A stretch of 64,000 bases of DNA from Spinellus fusiger (Eukaryota > Mucoromycota > Mucoromycetes > Mucorales > Phycomycetaceae), in NCBI GenBank assembly GCA_025094145.1, contig JALLLS010000112.1, positions 30,958-94,957 on the forward strand. Direction: 5' to 3'. Shown here one piece after another: positions 58,669 through 64,000 of the stretch; position 1 is the stretch's first letter; each line of letters starts with the position of its first letter. A model generated the notes under the pieces. That model ran no database searches. It saw only the letters and a list, made by a program, of their open reading frames with translations, and was not told the origin of the DNA. A program made the position numbers and the translations under genes.

Positions 58669-59640
58669 AATAAAGTGAAGGGAGGAGAAGCCTTTGAATC
58701 TATTATTATTTTTTCTCTGTGTATCAATCACAACTCAACGATGACACATGAAACGCTGTCACTTGCATCTAGAATTCCTTTTTTAAGACAGACTGAGAAT
58801 GAATGTGACTGTGCATCAGTGACAAACTCGTCTCACTGAAAGAGGGTGATTCTACGGAACGGGACAGACTGTCAGATAAACTCACAAGTAGACACGTGCA
58901 CTAAAGTAAACAAATAAAAGGACTGTCTTTTCTATGGACTGTTGGGTGGAGATGAGAAGATCTTTCGTGATGAATGTATGTCTACCAAAGAAGAATGACT
59001 ATAAAGGCCATTTTTATTTTTATTTTTCAGAATCTTAACGCCACCACTTTGCCTTGGTGACTCTATATCTATTAAGGAAAAAATAGGGGAAAAAATAAAG
59101 AAAAAGGTGCTGTCATGGCCATAAATGGTAGTTAATCTACTTGACTTTGTTTTGCTTGGTTGGAAAGCGAGAAATGACAATACTAATGGCCAATGATTCA
59201 AGACAAAGTTCACTGTTTGTTAAAGTGATGGGACAAAGTGAAAAGATATTTTCACATTTAAGAAGGAAAGCGATAAGTAATATCATGTCATTCACAATAA
59301 TCATAGTCTTTTATATGAACACTAGCAGGTACTTGGCCCTTCTTAATGGACCATAATTGATAGCCCTCATAGATCAAACTAATGCCTATCAGAGTTAGGT
59401 TTTTATTTATTTTATTTTTATTACATTTGATATAAACAGTGTGTTAAGGTGTTGGCATTTTATTATGGATTAAACATAGTAATAATAACAATAAAGATAG
59501 ATAGACTGTAAACCAAAGTGTTTTATTTTGTAAATAATATTAGCAGTAGATTTACCTTTCCTTCCTTAGGATATGTGAGTTCTGGGAATCTAAGAGAATT
59601 TAAATCCCACTTGTGGATGTTTTTTATTACTATTTTAATA
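58669..59640. other. ADE4 upstream region, AT-rich
   Basis: No supported gene. It must hold the ADE4 promoter. The sequence from about 59340 onward becomes AT-rich and leads to the TA (59639-59640) that precedes the duplicated Tc1 element. Confidence 0.45.
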
Positions 59641-60300
59641 CAGCCACACCCAATTGAATTGAATACTTTTGAAAATAAATATTAAGACAAAATGGATAGG
59701 ACATGCTCAACATCTTTATTTATCGAAAATAGAAAAATAATAATACAGTTAATATTTTGTATGGCCTTCTTTGACATCAACGACAGCCTGGCATCTGTCA
59801 TTCATACTCTGAATTTACTGTTGTACAAGTTCAATACCAACTCACTCCCACTCTTCTGCAAGTAGAGTATTCACACTTTCAACATTAGGTAATAGATGCC
59901 CTTCTTTCTTCAATTCGTCTCTCCAAGGCCCAGCAGACGTATTCAATTGAGTTCAATTCAGGACTTTGTACCGGCTAGCAATCCAATCCCCTAATTTGAT
60001 GTGTGTCTTTTCACCCTCTAGTATAGTCACCTGTATAACAGCTAGCACCATCTTGTAACAGAAACTCACTGTTCTCCTTTCTCATTCAACTCCATGAACC
60101 ATGACAGAGAATTTTAAGCTAATAAACACCCCATTACTCTCTTTCTTCAGGCTTATTATAAGCTCTAGAGTTTCTAGTTGAGGATTCTGCCTTTAACATT
60201 TGAGATTGATGAATGGAGTATGATTCTGTGGTAAAAAGAAGAATCATGTTTAAAATTGTATAAATTATAGAGTCGTATATTTACTAATTTTGTGTGATTG
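59641..60300 (-). mobile_element. Internally deleted Tc1-like element (A'), duplicate of A
   Basis: Starts CAGCCACACCCAATTGAATT after TA and ends ttttgtgtgattg before TA (60301-60302). It carries the same truncated C-terminal transposase on the minus strand, with additional substitutions and a longer deletion than A. Confidence 0.8.
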
Positions 60301-60316
60301 TATTAAGAGAAACCAA

Positions 60317-60790
60317 CTTCCATAAACTCGATTAATTCTCTCATATAAACCCTGGAGTTAGCTACCGCCTACAAGAGGACAATACTATATCTTATAAAGG
60401 CAAAAAAAAACTAGAAGAAACTAGAGAATGGAAGGCAGTAAAGAGTGTGGAAACTCTTCCTTATTGGACCTCACAAAGACCCGATCTCAATCCAATTGAG
60501 CATCTATGGGCCCACCTCAAGAAGGTTATTAGGAAGAACAGGATGGTTTATACCGCCAAGAAAAAGTTGGAGGCGGCCCTGATGCTTGAATGGGGTAGAA
60601 TATCAAAGGCATTAGACGCCCTCATTGTCAGCATGGAGCAGAGATGACAGGCAATGATAGATACCAAAAACTGATATTGCTTACTAAGCGACCTACAAAC
60701 AAAACTTTTTTTATATCTTATAAACACTATTCCATGTATCTATTGAGAGTTCTATGTCTTTATCTAATGCATTCATAAAGTTATAACACT
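60317..60790 (+). mobile_element. Tc1-like element fragment (B'), duplicate of B
   Basis: Frame 60447-60647 repeats the 66-residue transposase C-terminus of element B with a few changes (RPDLNPIEHLW here; K-D-K replaced by K-N-R). Non-autonomous, with no N-terminal half. Confidence 0.75.
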
Positions 60791-61043
60791 ATTAAGAAAA
60801 GTATGAATATAAAAAAAGAAATTTGCACTTGAAAATGACCGGCTACTTGTTGAGGATCACCTTATTTTCAAATGAGTTGTTTTCTTTATTACTATATTAT
60901 CCATTGTAAATACAAAGAGGTCTCTTATTAGTCTATTACTTTGACACTATATTAGACAGTAAAGTAGTATTGATCAAGTCACAGTCTAATTCTTATGTTT
61001 GATAATGAAGACATATTCAGATACACTATTTTATAAGGAAAAC

Positions 61044-61690
61044 TTAGTTTGTTTCATCAGCTTGTAGAAGGCGGGCTTGATAAGTAGATTGATCCTGTTC
61101 ATGCTTAATCTCTTCATTGTCTGGAGTGGTTTGTGGCTCTTCCTTCAAGTTTTCCAAATCATCTTCCTTGGTACTTATGCATACACTCTCTTTATTTTTT
61201 ATTGACTCAAGAGTGCCGTTTTCCCTGAACCTCTTTAAGATAATGCAAACAGTATTTTGGCTAGTGCCAACCATGGCAGCTATCTTCTTTTGGCTGAGTC
61301 CATTATTAATATGTTCATGTATAATAGTGTTGTACATGTCTTCATCAACACGTCTCCCTATTTTAAAATTTTTATGGGGAAATCCAGTACTAAGTGTATG
61401 TTTTTTATCAAAATATTGCTAACAGTCTTTTGGCAAACACCAACCATGGCAGCTATCATCCTTTGGTTGAGTCCATTGACCTTGTGTTCGTGTACAATAG
61501 TGTTGCGCATGTCTTCATCAACACGTCTCGCCTTTCCTACGAGTTTTATGGGAAACTCCAGTACTGAGTATTTCTTCAGTGGTGTCTGTTTGCTCATTAG
61601 CAATTGTTTGCTTATTAGAAGCTGTTTGCTCATAGCAGCCGTTTGTTTGATGAGTGAAGTGGTAAGCATTAAGGAAGATGTCGAATACAC
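61044..61690 (-). pseudogene. Contracted and frameshifted copy of the tandem-HTH protein gene
   Basis: Corresponds to 2124-3110 but with two 57-codon repeats removed (342 bp); the junction falls at the identical stretch gtcttcatcaacacg. In addition a T-run has six Ts (61401-61406) where the left copy has four, shifting the frame by two. The N-terminal frame (61358-61690) thus ends early, and the C-terminal frame (61044-61337) starts inside the last HTH unit. Without the shift the product would have been about 214 residues with two HTH units. Confidence 0.8.
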
Positions 61691-62013
61691 TGTAGTTTGG
61701 ATAAATTATTATTCGGGAAATGAAAATATGACTGTGATATACACAGAGTAGTTAGGATTTTCACTGCTTGGATATTCTTCCCTTCTCTTCATTAGAATAA
61801 AGCAATCCAGCTACACTAAGTCATTCGTAAGGAAAAGTTCAGCTATTTGACTCTCTACATAGAAAAACCTTTTTATGATTATTATTGAAGGAATGATATA
61901 TATATCTATATATCATCAGCTAATAAATGTCTTTGATTCTATCCATCCTACTATTATAGTGGCTTTGATGTGATTAAAAATATAACACGACTCTGTACAG
62001 GCACAGTGATATA

Positions 62014-63368
62014 CAGTCACGCAAAATTAGAAAGTATACGATTTTCATTTTTGAAATTCTGAAAAAAAACATGCTTTACGGATATAAATGTTACGACCTC
62101 AAAACACATACTAATGACTTCAAATTCAACACAAAGTTAGTTTAACATATTGTCTATAGTAATTTATATAAAAAAATTCTATTTAATATTTTGTTGGGCT
62201 ACCTTTGACATCAATAACTGCCTTGCAGCGATCCTTCATTGAGCCAACTAAACGTTCGGCAAAATCGACGTGAATGTTTCTCCAAGGCTCTTCTAAAGCT
62301 GTCTTGAGCTCATCAATACTATTAATAAAGGCCCTATCTTCATTGATTAGGTTATCAAGATATCTCCAGAGATGTTCAATGGGGTTGAGATCAGGACTTT
62401 GGGCAGGCCATTAATTAAAACGCCTAATTGCATGTGTATTTTTCCACCATGTTGTATAGCCACCTGTATGGCAGCTAGCCTCATCTTCTTGGAATATAAT
62501 GTCCCTGTTCTCTTTCTTATTCAATTCAATAAGCCATGACAGAAATTTCTCTGCCAAAATATCAACATATATATCCTGATTTAGTGCCATCAATAAAGAC
62601 CAAAGGCCCAAATCTAGCAGCCCAGAAATAGCTCCAGATCATTATACTGCCTTTCCCCTCATTTTGGTTGTAGTTACACTATGAGCAGCCTTATACTTCT
62701 CTCCAATCTTTCGAATCATTCTGGCCCCTCCTTGGTAACCTTCTACTTCAAACCGTGGCTCATCAGATCATACAATGCATCTCCAGTCATCAGGGGTCCA
62801 ATTGACCCGTTCCTTGGCCCAACGAAGTCTTTTCTTCATGTTTTTTCTTCAGACAACCATGGCTTGTGTGCTACCAAGTAAGAACCAAACCCAACCTGGT
62901 GTATATATCTGATGAGTATTGCTCTACCGATGATTATCTCATATGCTTTAAGTTCTAAATTTATATAGTTATAGAAGGCAAATGGGTTGCCTCTTAGAAT
63001 GACCTCAAGTCATCTTAGGCCTCTCTCATTGAGTTTTTTTATGTGCACTAGAACTAGAATTTGGTATATGTGTACCAATAGTCTTGATTCTACTAATAAT
63101 ATTCTAGGCAGTAGATTTGCTAATGCCAACGACCTTTGAAATGCTATTCATGGAGTGATTTTATTTTTTAAGCCAATAAACACCCCATTACTCTCTCTTT
63201 TTTTTTTTAAAAAAAAACTTATTCATAAACTCTAGAGTTTCTAGTTGAGGATTCTGCGCTTGACATTTGAGATTGATGAATGGAAGGTGATTCTGTGGTA
63301 AAAAGAAGAAGAATCATGTTTAAAAATGTATAAATTATGGGGTCGTATATTTACTAATTTTGTATGAC
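62014..63368 (-). mobile_element. Tc1-like element (F) inserted into the duplicated block
   Basis: Starts CAGTCACGCAAAATTAGAAA after TA (62012-62013). The far end (63340-63368) is the imperfect complement (tatttactaattttgtatgac) before TA (63369-63370). Length is about 1,355 bp. The minus strand carries a transposase with stops: SPDLNPIEHLWRYLDNLI near 62340-62400, preceded by an in-frame stop; FQEDEASCHTGG (second Asp) near 62480; and WTPDDWRCIV, a stop, then SDEPRF (first Asp) near 62770-62800. The N-terminal HTH is badly eroded. Its last 200 bp match elements A and A', so all three belong to one family. The left copy of the block shows the uninterrupted TA site at 3433-3434. Confidence 0.8.
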
Positions 63369-63370
63369 TA

Positions 63371-64000
63371 CAAATATTAAGTAATATGTAAACAGATCGC
63401 AATAAAAACATTTGTGATACAAAGACACATGATTGGTTTAGTTCTTAACTTTGATCAGAGCTATATGCTATGCCAATCGGCATTGATACCTTTCATGCAT
63501 TCACCGCTGCGAATTAAACATTTAATGCTTACATGAAAATTTATGTTGTACCCTTGAGAGAATCATCTAAAAAAAACTAAAGAAATAGTAATAGAAACAA
63601 GTGTTCAAAACAAAGACCATCCAACATTAGAACTAGATGCTAAGATTAAGATTTGTAATGAAGATAAGGTAATGCGAATGATGTAGCTTATCTGATCAGT
63701 AAAATCGGCTGTAACATTTATACTTCCAAGTGTCATTTCTTATGCCCTTACTATACTTTAATATGAATATAATTTCATGAATTCCTTAAAGATAAACATG
63801 AAATACTCAATAAATCAAGAAAAGTGTTCCTACCTAAACTTAAATTACATTATCAATTTAAATAATACCCTGTAAGCTGAGATTTATATACACTTCTTGA
63901 TTAAGAAAATAATCAATGCTTCAAGTTCTGCATATATTTTTTGCTCTCTCATCTTAGAATTCTCAAATTTAGCATACAAAATTTTATATAAAAAGGTGGT
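63371..64000. other. AT-rich DNA at the right edge, no gene seen
   Basis: No recognisable coding region. The sequence does not continue the left block beyond 3434 (agatcttgg is not found here), so the insertion site either marks the end of the repeat or the flank has been replaced. Confidence 0.4.

Larger units (their letters stand above)
59641..62013. repeat. Right copy of the direct segmental repeat
   Basis: Matches 664-3434 in order and orientation. It lacks about 65-75 bp of element A and 342 bp of the HTH array and shows scattered single-base changes. It begins at the Tc1 inverted repeat after TA, and its end is marked by insertion of another Tc1-like element at a TA (62012-62013). Confidence 0.9.

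Overview
The window looks like nuclear DNA of an early-diverging, filamentous fungus, most likely Mucoromycota and probably Mucorales (a Phycomyces-like genome is my guess, not shown by the sequence). The reasons are: AT-rich intergenic DNA; compact genes cut by many short introns (about 38-142 bp) with GTAAGT-type donors; many decayed Tc1/mariner-type transposons; and a gene set that includes phenylalanine hydroxylase, an ADAM metalloprotease and a Gemin6-like protein, which most yeasts and moulds lack. I saw no rRNA, tRNA or CRISPR. Exon structures below were worked out by hand from splice sites, reading phase and family resemblance; every spliced model sums to a multiple of three.

Layout. 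(1) 1-9.9 kb is transposon territory: an internally deleted Tc1 copy (664-1385), another Tc1 fragment (about 1402-1880), an ORF for a protein made of four tandem transposase-type helix-turn-helix repeats (2124-3110), and further Tc1 and DDE_3 relics to 8.74 kb. (2) 9.9-30.8 kb is a dense gene block: ADAM protease (+), phenylalanine hydroxylase (-), ML/NPC2-like lipid-binding protein (+), oxysterol-binding protein (-), ribosomal protein uS7/RPS5 (+), Vip1/PPIP5K inositol pyrophosphate kinase (-), Kre9-like cell-wall protein (+), MIC12-like protein (+), a mitochondrial Mtf2-like protein (+), DIM1 rRNA dimethylase (+), and an unknown Ser-rich protein (-). (3) 30.8-41.9 kb is an 11-kb AT-rich stretch with microsatellites and one recognisable transposase relic. 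(4) 41.9-47.2 kb holds an intronless Ser/Thr kinase (+), Gemin6-like (+), a small Whi5/Nrm1-like protein (-) and an unrecognised five-exon protein (-). (5) 47.2-52.1 kb is intergenic and dominated by a compound microsatellite of about 0.9 kb. (6) 52.1-58.7 kb has a C1-RhoGAP (+), a WDR55/Jip5-type WD40 protein (-) and amidophosphoribosyltransferase ADE4 (-). (7) 59.6-63.4 kb repeats the left-end block (664-3434) in direct orientation, with the repeat protein contracted by exactly two repeats and frameshifted, followed by a TA-inserted Tc1 element with both inverted repeats.

The genes do not form one pathway; they are ordinary housekeeping and signalling genes. Several fall under ribosome biogenesis and translation (RPS5, DIM1, WDR55-like), mitochondria (MIC12-like, Mtf2-like), lipid transfer (ML, OSBP), cell wall and surface (Kre9-like, ADAM) and signalling (Vip1, kinase, RhoGAP). 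The least ordinary features are the tandem-HTH repeat protein in its duplicated block, the very small exons (5 nt and 18 nt), and the Gemin6 homologue.
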